Positions 1 through 8,411 are shown, counted from the first letter of the stretch. The stretch is 64,000 nt of DNA from VAZQ01 sp045811525 (GCA_045811525.1 JBJMTV010000046.1:1-64000), one strand, 5' to 3'. Notes: generated by a model not told the origin, from the letters alone. A program made the numbers and translations.

Positions 1-225
1 AAGCTGAAGAAGGGCCAGGGCCTGGTGATCCAAGGAATCAACGGCTCCAATCAGCCGATCAGCCTTGTCGTTCCGCTGGGCGATTTTGGTAAAGCCTATG
101 ATGGGCCGCCAACCGACCCGAAGGTTTTCGAGGAACAGCAGAAAAAGTTGCAGGACGAGCTACAGCGCCGAGCCGAGGAGGCGCGCAAGAAGCTCGAAGG
201 GCAGCAGGCGGCGCCCAGCCGATAA
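1..225 (+). CDS. IalB-family (invasion-associated locus B) protein, C-terminal part
   Basis: This is an open frame from the left edge with no start inside the window, so it is the 3' end of a gene. The visible 74 residues end in a Gln/Glu/Lys-rich, probably helical tail (EEQQKKLQDELQRRAEE). The segment around GINGSNQPISLVVPLGDF and KAYDGPP is nearly the same as the C-terminal part of the next gene (GFNGAGQPVSLVLPLPEF, KAYDGPP), so the two are tandem paralogues. IalB-family proteins are small secreted or periplasmic proteins with a beta-rich domain, first known from Bartonella invasion. In free-living relatives the role is unknown. The family call rests on the complete neighbour. The N-terminus and signal peptide lie outside the window. 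Confidence 0.8.
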   Translation, partial: KLKKGQGLVIQGINGSNQPISLVVPLGDFGKAYDGPPTDPKVFEEQQKKLQDELQRRAEEARKKLEGQQAAPSR

Positions 226-249
226 GCAGCCGGTCTGCCGCCGCACGAT

Positions 250-278
250 AAAGAGGCTGCGCCTTGGGCGGCCTCTTT
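250..278 (+). terminator. Stem-loop terminator between the two ialB-like genes
   Basis: A perfect 8-bp inverted repeat (AAAGAGGC at 250-257, GCCTCTTT at 271-278) with a 13-nt loop starts 25 bases after the stop codon of the first IalB-like gene. It is followed by a short pyrimidine-rich run (CGCTCTT). The T tract is weak, so it may attenuate rather than stop transcription. The position suggests the second gene has its own promoter. Confidence 0.5.
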
Positions 279-343
279 CGCTCTTGAAGCTGCGGCGCAG
301 GGCGAGCGGTACTGAACAAGAGCACCGCGGCGAAGGCGCTATC

Positions 344-1021
344 ATGCAGGACTTCAAACAATTGGCCGGACGAAGTCTGCGCTACTGGCTTCTTGCCGGT
401 GTAATCGCCGCGGGCCCGACCGTCATGTTGCCCGCCTACTCGTCAGCCCAGCAGCCCCCGGCCAAGGCCGAGCCGAAGGCGAAAACGGCGCCAAAAAGTG
501 AGCCCAAGGGGAAGGCTGTCCCGGTCCCGCAGGAACCGCAGCAGGGGGGGCAACAAACTCCACAACTCACTTACACCCCCTGGAGCAAAATTTGTCAGAA
601 GGCGCCAGACGCGAATGGGAAGCAGGTGTGCTTCGTGGGTCGGGAGGGCCGTGTGGATTCCGGCATGCCCTTGGTTGCAGCGGTGCTGATTGAACCGGAA
701 GGTGACACCCGCAAAATCCTGCGCGTCACGTTGCCGCTTGGGATGGCGCTCCAGCCTGGTACTCGTCTCATTGTCGACCAGGGCCAGCCAATGACAGGCG
801 CGTATGTGGTCTGCTTGCCGACGGGCTGCATGGCTGACTATGAGGCAAGCGGCGAGCTCGTTGGAAAGCTCAAAAGCGGGCAGAACCTGCATGTGCAGGG
901 ATTCAACGGAGCGGGTCAGCCCGTCAGCCTCGTGCTCCCGCTTCCCGAATTCGCCAAAGCATACGACGGTCCACCAATGGATCCGGCGAAGCTGCAACAG
1001 CCTGCGCCTAAGCCTCAGTAG
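344..1021 (+). CDS. IalB-family secreted protein
   Basis: A 225-residue protein. Residues 1-35 look like a Sec signal peptide: a basic start, a hydrophobic core LLAGVIAAGPTVMLPA, then SSAQQ. A Lys/Pro/Gln-rich linker of about 35 residues follows, then the IalB domain, which shows the family pattern of a Trp-x-K-x-C opening (PWSKICQKA), a VCFVGREG stretch and the VCLPTGCMADYEAS segment. Four cysteines fit two periplasmic disulfides. The ATG at 344 was chosen over longer in-frame starts because it gives a clean signal peptide and has GGCGAAGG just upstream. The gene follows a paralogue and a probable terminator. Family roles in host contact come from Bartonella; here the role is unknown. Confidence 0.85.
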   Translation: MQDFKQLAGRSLRYWLLAGVIAAGPTVMLPAYSSAQQPPAKAEPKAKTAPKSEPKGKAVPVPQEPQQGGQQTPQLTYTPWSKICQKAPDANGKQVCFVGREGRVDSGMPLVAAVLIEPEGDTRKILRVTLPLGMALQPGTRLIVDQGQPMTGAYVVCLPTGCMADYEASGELVGKLKSGQNLHVQGFNGAGQPVSLVLPLPEFAKAYDGPPMDPAKLQQPAPKPQ

Positions 1022-1052
1022 CGCTCACGGCGTCGCGCCGTTGCTCGTAGGC

Positions 1053-1385
1053 TCAATTCAAGAACGCATCGCGCCGCCGGTAGCTACCCTTGTCGTCGCG
1101 TTCGAAAATTTCCCCTAATTGTGGATGACGGAGCGGCTCGCCGGATCCGTCCGGCAGGAGGTTCTGCTCCGAAACATACGCGATGTACTCGGTGTCAGCG
1201 CTTTCCGCCAAAAGATGGTAGAACGGCTGATCCTTGCGCGGGCGCACCTCCGCGGGAATGGATTGGTACCATTCCTCCGTGTTGTTGAAGACCGGGTCGA
1301 TGTCGAAGATCACGCCACGAAACGGAAAAAGCCGATGGCGGACCACCTGGCCAATCATGAATTTCGCGTTGCGAATGTTACTCAT
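1053..1385 (-). CDS. hspQ: Heat-shock protein HspQ (YccV-like, hemimethylated-DNA-binding fold)
   Basis: A 110-residue protein with the full HspQ/YccV signature: KFMIGQVVRHRLFPFRGVI near the N-terminus, DIDPVFNNTEEWY, RPRKDQPFYHLLAE, and YVSEQNLLPD towards the end. Length is typical. HspQ is a small cytosolic heat-shock protein that enhances or is specified by Lon protease and affects stability of certain proteins. The fold was first noted as a hemimethylated-DNA-binding domain. It converges with the ialB-like gene, 31 bases away, and follows the CoA-ester lyase gene by 42 bases on the same strand. No sigma-32-like promoter could be recognised, and no strong ribosome site precedes the ATG. 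Confidence 0.92.
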   Translation of the reverse strand: MSNIRNAKFMIGQVVRHRLFPFRGVIFDIDPVFNNTEEWYQSIPAEVRPRKDQPFYHLLAESADTEYIAYVSEQNLLPDGSGEPLRHPQLGEIFERDDKGSYRRRDAFLN

Positions 1386-1427
1386 GGTGAAGCGACATAG
1401 TGCAGGATTGCGGCGGATGCCAGGGGC

Positions 1428-2471
1428 TCAAAAATGATAGCGCGCACCATGTTCCGGATCCTTCGTTGCGACCAAACGGGCCAAATCAACGAGGACCTTC
1501 GCCTGTTTCCACGTGGCATCATCCTGCATCTTGCCATCGATCATGACGGCGCCGCCTGCGGTGGGTAATGCGGCCATGATCTTTTGGGCAAACGCCACTT
1601 CCGCCGGATCCGGAGAGAACACACGTTTGGCAATCGCGATCTGCGACGGATGAAGCGTCCACGCGCCTGCGCAACCCATAATGAACGCATTGCGGAACTG
1701 CGCTTCGCAGCCGGCACCGTCGGAGAGATCGCCGAACGGGCCGTAAAACGGCTTGATCCCAGCCGACCCGCAGGCGTCCACCATCTTGGCGAGGGTGTAA
1801 TGCCAAAGATCCTGTTGCGACACGGCTCGGCCATGACCCGCAGCTCCGCCGTCAGCAAGCACCTTGTACTCAGGATGGCCACCACCGACCCGGGTCGTTT
1901 TCATTGCGCGTGAGGCGGCGAGATCAGCCGGTCCGAGGCTTATGCCGTGCATGCGGGGCGAAGCGCTGGCAATGCTAGCGACATTCTCCACCCCTTCGGC
2001 TGTCTCCAGGATGGCGTGAATGAGAATGGGTCTTGCCGAGGCGTAGCGCGCCTCCAGTTGTGCAAGGAGCTGGTCGAGATAATGGATGTCCCACGCTCCC
2101 TCGACTTTCGGCAGCATGATGACGTCGAGCTTGTGTCCGACCGCGCTGACAATCTCCATCACATCATCAAGCATCCAGGGTGAGTTGAGCGCGTTGATAC
2201 GCGTCCACAGCCCAGTCGATCCAAAATCATTGGCTTTCGCGAGCGCGATGAACCCCGCTCGCGCCGCAAGCTTGGCGTCAGCCGGAATTGCGTCCTCGAG
2301 GTTGCCGAGGACGACATCGACCTCTGCAATCAACTGGGGCACTTTCTCGCGCAGCTTGTCGATGTGCGGCGGCACGAAGTGGATGGTCCGCTCGAGCCTG
2401 ACGGGCAATTCCATGAGCGGCTTGGGCGCGCCGATTGCGAGCGGCTTGAAGAAGTTGCGAGGCAATTTCAT
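1428..2471 (-). CDS. HpcH/HpaI-superfamily CoA ester lyase (malyl-CoA / beta-methylmalyl-CoA lyase type)
   Basis: A 347-residue TIM-barrel lyase of the citE/mcl group. Visible signatures are VVLGNLEDAIPADAK (acidic metal/CoA site near the N-terminus), the arginine in LWTRINAL, IMLPKVEG, the glutamate in HAILETAEGV, the active-site stretch HGISLGPADLAAS, and WTLHPSQIAIA near the C-terminus. The segment TTRVGGGHPEYKVLAD matches the insertion typical of malyl-CoA lyases rather than citrate lyase CitE. Family members cleave malyl-CoA to glyoxylate and acetyl-CoA, or beta-methylmalyl-CoA to glyoxylate and propionyl-CoA. Substrate is inferred. No other ethylmalonyl-CoA or serine-cycle gene is nearby. 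The ATG lacks a clear ribosome site. Confidence 0.82.
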   Translation of the reverse strand: MKLPRNFFKPLAIGAPKPLMELPVRLERTIHFVPPHIDKLREKVPQLIAEVDVVLGNLEDAIPADAKLAARAGFIALAKANDFGSTGLWTRINALNSPWMLDDVMEIVSAVGHKLDVIMLPKVEGAWDIHYLDQLLAQLEARYASARPILIHAILETAEGVENVASIASASPRMHGISLGPADLAASRAMKTTRVGGGHPEYKVLADGGAAGHGRAVSQQDLWHYTLAKMVDACGSAGIKPFYGPFGDLSDGAGCEAQFRNAFIMGCAGAWTLHPSQIAIAKRVFSPDPAEVAFAQKIMAALPTAGGAVMIDGKMQDDATWKQAKVLVDLARLVATKDPEHGARYHF

Positions 2472-2582
2472 TACGTATGGTGCTCGTTGCAGACGAAGCG
2501 TCGCACGCTCGATTCTTTGTCCCAGGATTCGGTTTGCTGGGCAAGAATTTAGCTCCTTCGACCATGTCGGGCAGTCACCGAT

Positions 2583-3785
2583 TTACAACGGCAGCCCCTG
2601 CATCAGCCGTGGCTGGGCGCTGCTTGGCACGACTCCCTCCCGCATCAGCGCCCGTCGCAAGGGGCCGATCCGATCCAGAAGATAAAGGGCAAGGCCGCGC
2701 AAACCTTGCACCGGCAGCAGATCGGAAAGGAGGCTGCGATTGAGCAAGTCGACCGCCATGATCCTGCTGGTCACGTCGGCACGACGCATGGCTGCATAGC
2801 GCGCCGTCAGCGCGGCGCTGCCAACGTCCTCGCCGACGCGATGCGCCGCAACCGTCAGCTCGGCTATGGTTGCGGCATCGCGCAGCCCGAGGTTGAGGCC
2901 CTGGGCGCCAATGGGCGGCGTCAGATGCGCCGCTTCTCCGATGAGCACGAGCCTATGGGTGCTTAGGCGCCTTGCAGTGGCGACCCCAAGCGGAAAGAGG
3001 CTGCGGCCAGGCTCGATCTCCACTGCGCCGAGAATCGAGTGCGACTGGCGCTCGACCTCTTCTGCCAGGCGGGCGTCCTCTAGATTGACCAGCCGTGCTC
3101 CTTGCTCCGGGGTGGTCACCCAGACCAGGCTCGAGCGCTTTCCTGGTAACGGAACCAAGGTGAATGGACCTGTCTCCGTGTGGAGCTCCGTTGCCGTCCC
3201 ATGATGGTCGCGGCGATGCCGCACATTGAAGGTGAGGGCGCTCTGCGGGTAGCTGCGCGGGTCAATCTCGATTCCAGCTGCGAGCCGCATCCGGGAGTGT
3301 CGGCCGTCTGCACCGATGACGAGACGTGCGGAGACGGCTTCCCACCGTCTCAGTGTCACCGCGACCTGCAGCTCGCCGAGCTCGACGGCCTCCGCCTCAT
3401 CGTCCATCAGGCTCAGTGCTGGCAGCTCGCGCGCCCGCGCCTGCAATGCCGAAAGCAGGTGGCGGTTCTCGATGTTATGGCCGAAAGCATGCAGTCCAAT
3501 CTCTTCGGCACTGAAGCAGATTTCCGGCCCCCGCAGCAGGCGCGTGGTAGCGTCGATGACCCTTATGCTGCGCAGCGGTGCAGCATGCGAGCGACACTGC
3601 TCCCAAAGACCTATGACATCGAGCGCCTGGACCGAGCCGGCGAGCAAGGCGGTTGTGCGGTTATCTGCGACTGAGTGCCGGCTCACCAAGCATGTGCGGA
3701 TTCTGGCACCCGCCATCGCCACCGCGGCAGTGAGACCGGCTGGTCCTCCACCAACAACGACCACCTCGAAGCTTGTGCCGTTCAT
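2583..3785 (-). CDS. UbiH/UbiF/VisC/COQ6-family FAD-dependent hydroxylase
   Basis: A 400-residue flavoprotein monooxygenase. The N-terminal dinucleotide fold is VVVVGGGPAGLTAAVAMAGA, the DG motif is VIGADGRHSRMR, and the GD motif with the second FAD site is VLIGEAAHLTPPIGAQGLNL, followed by GLRDA, the family hallmark. Members hydroxylate the ubiquinone precursor ring at the inner membrane. In alphaproteobacteria several paralogues (UbiH, UbiF, UbiL, UbiM types) share the steps, so the exact position is not assignable here. The ATG at 3785 is preferred over a longer frame because GAAGAGAAA lies just upstream and the Rossmann motif then starts near residue 9. It is divergent from pcs across 62 bases, which must hold both promoters. 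Confidence 0.85.
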   Translation of the reverse strand: MNGTSFEVVVVGGGPAGLTAAVAMAGARIRTCLVSRHSVADNRTTALLAGSVQALDVIGLWEQCRSHAAPLRSIRVIDATTRLLRGPEICFSAEEIGLHAFGHNIENRHLLSALQARARELPALSLMDDEAEAVELGELQVAVTLRRWEAVSARLVIGADGRHSRMRLAAGIEIDPRSYPQSALTFNVRHRRDHHGTATELHTETGPFTLVPLPGKRSSLVWVTTPEQGARLVNLEDARLAEEVERQSHSILGAVEIEPGRSLFPLGVATARRLSTHRLVLIGEAAHLTPPIGAQGLNLGLRDAATIAELTVAAHRVGEDVGSAALTARYAAMRRADVTSRIMAVDLLNRSLLSDLLPVQGLRGLALYLLDRIGPLRRALMREGVVPSSAQPRLMQGLPL

Positions 3786-3847
3786 CGCTTTCTCTTCACG
3801 CAGCAGTGTCCCGTATATAAGGGGTGTGCCGGAGTGGAGCACGATCC

Positions 3848-4531
3848 TTGCCGTCCTTTGTCGAGCTGCGCGCGTTCATGGTGCACGTGTTCACGGCCGG
3901 GGGCGCTGCTCTTGCGCTTGCCGCGCTGGTTTATGCTGCACGGGCACAATGGGCTGCCATGTTCTTGTGCTTGGGTCTCGCCCTTATTGTTGACGGGGTC
4001 GACGGCACGATGGCGCGTGCTCTCAAGGTCGCTGAGCGGCTGCCACGCTGGTCTGGAGACGTTCTCGACCTCGTCGTCGATTTTGTCACCTACGTCTTCG
4101 TACCAGCCTATGCGATAGCTGCCGCGCGTCTGCTTCCGGACCTGGTAGCACTTCCAGCCGGCATCCTGGTCGTGATGACCGGCGCGATTTATTCCGCCGA
4201 TCGCGAAATGAAGACGGCCGACCATTATTTCCGCGGGTTTCCGGCCCTTTGGAACATTGCCGCATTCTACCTGTTCCTGCTGAAGCCAGCGCCGTGGCTG
4301 GCGGCGGCGATCGTGCTCGCGTTAGCAATATTGAGCTTCGTTCCGCTGAAATTTGTCCATCCCATGCGTGTTGTGCGCTTGCGTGGGCTAAGCATTGCGG
4401 GCCTTGTGTTGGGGGCTCTGCTTGGGCTGGTCGCGCTATGGCGTGACCTCGATCCCGGACCTTGGGTTACAGCCGCCTTGGTGATCATCGCCCTGTATTT
4501 CGTCAGCATCGGCATCACCGAGAAGCGGTAG
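3848..4531 (+). CDS. pcs: Phosphatidylcholine synthase
   Basis: An integral membrane CDP-alcohol phosphotransferase of about 227 residues that condenses choline with CDP-diacylglycerol to give phosphatidylcholine. The catalytic signature DGxxAR...GxxxDxxxD is seen as DGTMAR followed by SGDVLDLVVD. Family-specific segments RAFMVHVFTAGG, IVDGVDG, LPRWSGD and FVTYVFVPAYA match Pcs rather than PgsA. About seven to eight hydrophobic helices are evident. The TTG at 3848 was chosen because GGAG lies 8 bases upstream (3836-3839). A GTG at 3824 has no properly spaced site, and an ATG at 3878 would cut off the conserved ELRAF start. The Pcs route depends on choline and is typical of host-associated and soil alphaproteobacteria. 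Confidence 0.9.
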   Translation: MPSFVELRAFMVHVFTAGGAALALAALVYAARAQWAAMFLCLGLALIVDGVDGTMARALKVAERLPRWSGDVLDLVVDFVTYVFVPAYAIAAARLLPDLVALPAGILVVMTGAIYSADREMKTADHYFRGFPALWNIAAFYLFLLKPAPWLAAAIVLALAILSFVPLKFVHPMRVVRLRGLSIAGLVLGALLGLVALWRDLDPGPWVTAALVIIALYFVSIGITEKR

Positions 4532-4546
4532 CCCGGCGGTTCAGGA

Positions 4547-5299
4547 ATGAATGTCGTAGCGCTACTGGCTGATCCGAACGCGTGGCTCGCGCTTGTCACC
4601 TTGACCGTGCTCGAGATCGTGCTCGGCATCGACAATCTTGTCTTCATTTCGGTGCTCACGTCGCCGCTCGATGCCCGCCGTGCCGTCCGGGCGCGCCGAG
4701 TGGGCCTGTCGCTCGCGTTTGTGTTCCGGGTGATCATGCTTTTCGGTCTCACGTGGCTCATGCACTTGACCGCGCCGCTCTTCACCATCCTCGGCACGGC
4801 CGTATCGTGGCGCGACGTTATCCTGATCGGAGGCGGTTTGTTCCTGATCGGCAAGGCGACACACGAGGTTCACCGCGAGCTCGAGGCGCGCACCGATGCC
4901 GCCGCTGATGCGAGCGCATCCGGCGGCCGCGCGTACCTGGCAATCATCATCCAGCTGGTTGCGGTGGATCTCGTGTTTTCTCTTGACTCGATCATCACGG
5001 CCATTGGGATGGCGCAGGACCTCGAGGTGATGATCGCCGCGGTCGTGATCGCGATGATTGTGATGTATGCGGCAGCGGGTCCGGTGGGCACCTTCATCGC
5101 TGAGCACCCGACCACCAAGATGCTGGCGCTCGCCTTCCTCGTACTGATCGGAGTAGCGCTGGTCGCCGACGGCCTCGAGTTTCACATTCCACGCGGCTAC
5201 ATCTATTTTGCCATGGCTTTCGCAGCCGGTGTCGAGTTGATCAACGTTGCGGCTCGTCGCAATCGTCGCCGGCGCAGCGCTTCTCGGCCCAATCCATGA
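4547..5299 (+). CDS. TerC-family integral membrane protein (YgdQ/YoaE type)
   Basis: A 250-residue membrane protein with about seven helices. The TerC signature is clear: LEIVLGIDNLVFISVLTSPL near the N-terminus and its internal counterpart IIIQLVAVDLVFSLDSII, each with the conserved acidic residues in the membrane (GIDN and DLVFSLDS). Family members are linked to tellurite resistance and to manganese export (Alx/MntX type). Which metal this one moves is not known. It ends in an Arg-rich cytosolic tail (RRNRRRRSASR). It lies 15 bases after pcs and is probably cotranscribed. The 173 bases that follow, before the quinone reductase gene, contain no convincing gene or terminator. Confidence 0.85.
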   Translation: MNVVALLADPNAWLALVTLTVLEIVLGIDNLVFISVLTSPLDARRAVRARRVGLSLAFVFRVIMLFGLTWLMHLTAPLFTILGTAVSWRDVILIGGGLFLIGKATHEVHRELEARTDAAADASASGGRAYLAIIIQLVAVDLVFSLDSIITAIGMAQDLEVMIAAVVIAMIVMYAAAGPVGTFIAEHPTTKMLALAFLVLIGVALVADGLEFHIPRGYIYFAMAFAAGVELINVAARRNRRRRSASRPNP

Positions 5300-5472
5300 T
5301 TGCCAGGCGCAGCCGCACCGTCTGAAACTCGCGGCCGGGTCATACGGGCGTGGCTGACTTGATCCGCGTCGGCCACTGAGACACAGTCCCGCTCCGTTCA
5401 GGCGAGCGCCGCCTGAGGAGCGCGTCGCAGAGCAACAAGCGCGTCGCACGTCAACAACAAGGAGTAAAAGCG

Positions 5473-6450
5473 ATGGTGGCAGCAGTGCGGGTCCACAAGA
5501 CCGGCGGTCCGGAAGTGTTGACGCTCGACGACGTGCCGGTAAGCGAGCCGGGACCCGGTCAAATCAAAATCAGGAATCACGCCTGCGGGGTGAACTTTAT
5601 CGATACGTATTTTCGAATGGGCATGTATCCCTCGCCGGTTGGTCTGCCGTTCGTGTCCGGCAATGAAGGGGCAGGGGAGGTGATCGCCGTCGGTTCAGGG
5701 GTGACCGAAATCAAAAAAGGTGACCGCGTCGGCTACGTCTCGGCGCTCGGCTCGTATGCCGCCGAGCGGCTGCTGCCCGCCGATCGTGCGATCAAGTTGC
5801 CGGACAACATCAGCTACGAGCAAGCTGCAGCAATGATGCTCAAGGGTATGACGGTGCAATACCTGCTGCGGCAGACTTACAAGGTGAAAAAGGGTGACAA
5901 TGTTCTAATTCACGCTGCAGCGGGCGGCGTCGGGCTGATTGCCTGCCAATGGGCGAACCATCTCGGCGCCAATGTCATCGGCACGGTGGGCTCCAAGGAA
6001 AAAGCCGCGCTCGCGAAAAAAAATGGGGCCCATCACGTTATCCTCTACCGTGACGAGGACTTCGTCGCCAAGGTCAAGGAGATCACCGGCGGCAAGCTGT
6101 GCGAGGTGGTTTATGATGGGGTTGGCAAAGCCACGTTTCCCGCGTCACTTGACTGTATCAAGCCTCTTGGGCTGTTTGCCAGCTTTGGAAGTGCATCAGG
6201 ACAGATCGACGCCTTCAACATCAACATTCTGCAGACCAAGGGCTCGCTGTTTGCCACACGCCCCACGCTTAACAACTATGTCGCCAAACGCGCCGACCTG
6301 CTTGCGACTGCCAATGATCTATTTCAGGTGGTCGGTAGCGGCGCGGTCAAGATTCCGGTGAATCAAAAATACGCGCTGAAGGACGCACAAAAGGCGCATC
6401 GAGACCTGGAGAGCCGCGGAACCACTGGCTCGACCATCCTGCTGCCCTGA
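5473..6450 (+). CDS. qor: NADPH:quinone reductase, zinc-independent MDR family
   Basis: A 325-residue medium-chain dehydrogenase/reductase. The N-terminal GroES-like domain has NHACGVNFIDTYFRMGMYP and the substrate-side segment GNEGAGEVIAVGSGV. The nucleotide-binding domain has VLIHAAAGGVGLIACQWA (AxxGGVG loop) and ends with TTGSTILLP, typical of QorA. The structural and catalytic zinc cysteines of alcohol dehydrogenases are absent, as expected for quinone reductase. Members reduce quinones or other electrophiles with NADPH in the cytosol. GGAG lies 8 bases before the ATG. It converges on bioD, with a GC-rich stem-loop in between. Confidence 0.9.
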   Translation: MVAAVRVHKTGGPEVLTLDDVPVSEPGPGQIKIRNHACGVNFIDTYFRMGMYPSPVGLPFVSGNEGAGEVIAVGSGVTEIKKGDRVGYVSALGSYAAERLLPADRAIKLPDNISYEQAAAMMLKGMTVQYLLRQTYKVKKGDNVLIHAAAGGVGLIACQWANHLGANVIGTVGSKEKAALAKKNGAHHVILYRDEDFVAKVKEITGGKLCEVVYDGVGKATFPASLDCIKPLGLFASFGSASGQIDAFNINILQTKGSLFATRPTLNNYVAKRADLLATANDLFQVVGSGAVKIPVNQKYALKDAQKAHRDLESRGTTGSTILLP

Positions 6451-6475
6451 TCCGCGCGCTTTCGCCGAGCGCGGA
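6451..6475. terminator. GC-rich stem-loop between convergent qor and bioD
   Basis: A perfect 7-bp inverted repeat (TCCGCGC at 6451-6457, GCGCGGA at 6469-6475, 11-nt loop) begins directly after the stop of the quinone reductase gene and lies 21 bases from the end of bioD. No T tract follows on either strand. It is a plausible bidirectional pause or termination structure, not a classic intrinsic terminator. Confidence 0.4.
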
Positions 6476-6496
6476 AGTGAGCAGGGGTGCACATGC

Positions 6497-7171
6497 TCAG
6501 ATGAGCGCTGCGATGCGCGCGAACGAGGGATGATCCTGCTCCCCTTGCAGAAGCGGAATCGAGATCACGTCTAGCGGGGCCGCGAAATGTTCCAGCGTGG
6601 CGACCGTGTCCTCGAGCGAGGCAGCGCTGGCTGCGCTCTCACTGACCACCAGCGCTGCTATGTCGAGGTTGCGCCGCGCCAGCACTTCCAGCGCGGTGAA
6701 AGTATGGCTCAAAGTCCCGACATAGCTGCCGGCGACCAGAATGATTGGAATCCGCAGCACTGCGGCGACGTCGAGCACCGTGTGGTGCTCGTCTAGCGGC
6801 ACCATGACCCCGCCGATGCCCTCGATCAACAGCGTGCCGCGGGTCTGCGCCATGCTTCGCCGGCAGAATTCGACCAGCTCTGCAAACGGGATGCAACGGC
6901 CCTCCTGCCGCGCGGCGGTGTGGGGCGAAAGTGGCGCGATAAATCGCCAGGGGGAAATGCGCTCGACCTCCTCAATGCGCAGCGGCTGCCCCAGCGCGGC
7001 TAGCAGGAGGGCCGGGTCGCTGTCGGACCAGGCACCAGCAGCAAATCCGCTGACCACGGGCTTGATCGCCGAGACAGACCGGTTCACGGCGCGCAGATGT
7101 CGGATCAAACCTGTGGCGACGAAAGTCTTGCCGATGTCTGTTCCGGTGGCAGTGATGAAGACGGCACTCAT
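6497..7171 (-). CDS. bioD: Dethiobiotin synthetase
   Basis: A 224-residue ATP-dependent carboxylase that closes the ureido ring of 7,8-diaminopelargonate to give dethiobiotin. The P-loop is FITATGTDIGKTFVATGL at the N-terminus. KPVVSGF carries the substrate-binding lysine, and LLIEGIGGVMVPL is the family's second hallmark. The ATG at 7171 overlaps the bioF stop (ATGA, 7168-7171), so the two are translationally coupled. A start 18 bases upstream is open but less likely. It is last in the minus-strand bioF-bioD pair. bioB and bioC are not in the window. Confidence 0.95.
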   Translation of the reverse strand: MSAVFITATGTDIGKTFVATGLIRHLRAVNRSVSAIKPVVSGFAAGAWSDSDPALLLAALGQPLRIEEVERISPWRFIAPLSPHTAARQEGRCIPFAELVEFCRRSMAQTRGTLLIEGIGGVMVPLDEHHTVLDVAAVLRIPIILVAGSYVGTLSHTFTALEVLARRNLDIAALVVSESAASAASLEDTVATLEHFAAPLDVISIPLLQGEQDHPSFARIAALI

Positions 7172-8349
7172 TGCGCGGCAGTGGCGCACCGCATATTGGG
7201 GTTTAGAGTGCGCTTCCGGACAACGTCAGCGAGGCGTTCGATCTCCACTTCCGGGTGCTGCGCCGTGAACGTCAGGCGCAGGCGCGCGGTACCCTCCGGC
7301 ACGGTGGGCGGGCGGATGGCCGCCACCAGAAACCCTTGCTCCTCCAGCACCTGCGAAGCCGCGAGTGCCGCGTCGGCGGTACCGAGCATCAGCGGGATGA
7401 TCGGCGTGACCGGCTCCGGTAGTCCGGCGCTGCGCGCAAAGGCTTTGGCCTTCGCGAGTGGAAGCGCCGCATAGGCCGGATCGCGCTCGATCACGGTCAG
7501 GGCGGCGCTTGCCGCCGCCGCCATGGCGGGCGGCAAACCCGTGGAGTAGACGAAGCTTCGACTACGGTTGACGATCAGCTCCACCACGGCGGCTGACGCA
7601 CAGAGGTAGCCGCCGTAGGCGCCGAGTGCCTTCGATAGCGTGCCCATCTGCAGGGGCACATCAGCGCGAGCGCCGCGGACGAAAGTCGAGCCGCGTCCGC
7701 CACCTATGACGCCGAGCCCGTGAGCGTCGTCCGAGAGGAGCCAGGCGTCGTGGCGACGCGCCACAGCGGCGAGGGCGTGCAGCGGAGCGATGTCGCCATC
7801 CATGGAGAAGACACCATCCGTGGCGATTAGAACTCGCTGGTGCTGGTCGCGCAGCTCCGAGAGCAGCAACTCGAGGTGCCCGACGTCACAATGGCGAAAC
7901 GGCACCACCACAGCCCGGGCTAGGCGCGCGCCTGCCCAAAGACAGGCATGCGCAAGCTCGTCAATGAGGACGAGGTCACGCGAGCCGACCAGGGCGGGCA
8001 TGATGCCGAGATTGGCAAGGTAGCCGGAGCCGAAAACGATGCAGGCCTCGCTATCCTTGCAGCGCGCGAGCTGCGCCTCTAGCTGCGCGAGCAGCGGATG
8101 ATTGCCGGTCACGAGGCGCGAAGCGCCGGCACCCACGCCGTAGACGCGAAGCGCCGCAACCGCGGCCTGTTTCACCGCCGGGTGATGCGTAAGATTGAGA
8201 TAATCATTGCAGCAGAACGAGAGCAGCCGACGACCATTGCGCAGGACCCATGTGCCGTTCACGCGGGTGGTCTCGATCAGCGAGCGGCGTAAACTATTGG
8301 GCTCGAGCTCGGCGAGCTTGCCCGTTGCAAATTCGTCCAGTGAACGCAT
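7168..8349 (-). CDS. bioF: 8-amino-7-oxononanoate synthase
   Basis: A 393-residue PLP enzyme of the alpha-oxoamine synthase family. It condenses pimeloyl thioester with alanine to 8-amino-7-oxononanoate. Visible motifs are FCCNDYLNL, the glycine loop GVGAGASRLVTG, the DDAHGLGVIG stretch (PLP N1-binding Asp), and the Schiff-base lysine in MGTLSKALGAYGG, about residue 240. The ATG at 8349 is preferred to a TTG 21 bases upstream because AGG lies at workable spacing and the TTG lacks a ribosome site. It is divergent from bioA across 62 bases and overlaps bioD by 4 bases. No BioR-type palindrome was seen in the shared promoter region. Confidence 0.95.
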   Translation of the reverse strand: MRSLDEFATGKLAELEPNSLRRSLIETTRVNGTWVLRNGRRLLSFCCNDYLNLTHHPAVKQAAVAALRVYGVGAGASRLVTGNHPLLAQLEAQLARCKDSEACIVFGSGYLANLGIMPALVGSRDLVLIDELAHACLWAGARLARAVVVPFRHCDVGHLELLLSELRDQHQRVLIATDGVFSMDGDIAPLHALAAVARRHDAWLLSDDAHGLGVIGGGRGSTFVRGARADVPLQMGTLSKALGAYGGYLCASAAVVELIVNRSRSFVYSTGLPPAMAAAASAALTVIERDPAYAALPLAKAKAFARSAGLPEPVTPIIPLMLGTADAALAASQVLEEQGFLVAAIRPPTVPEGTARLRLTFTAQHPEVEIERLADVVRKRTLNPNMRCATAAQ

Positions 8350-8411
8350 GCGGAAGCCTGTTTCGATCAACGGCAGAATGGCGGCAAGGACCTGGGAAGG
8401 GAAGCGCTGAA

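Noticed and set aside
8350..8411. BioR operator between bioF and bioA
   Set aside because: No TTATnnATAA-like palindrome is present in the 62 bases.
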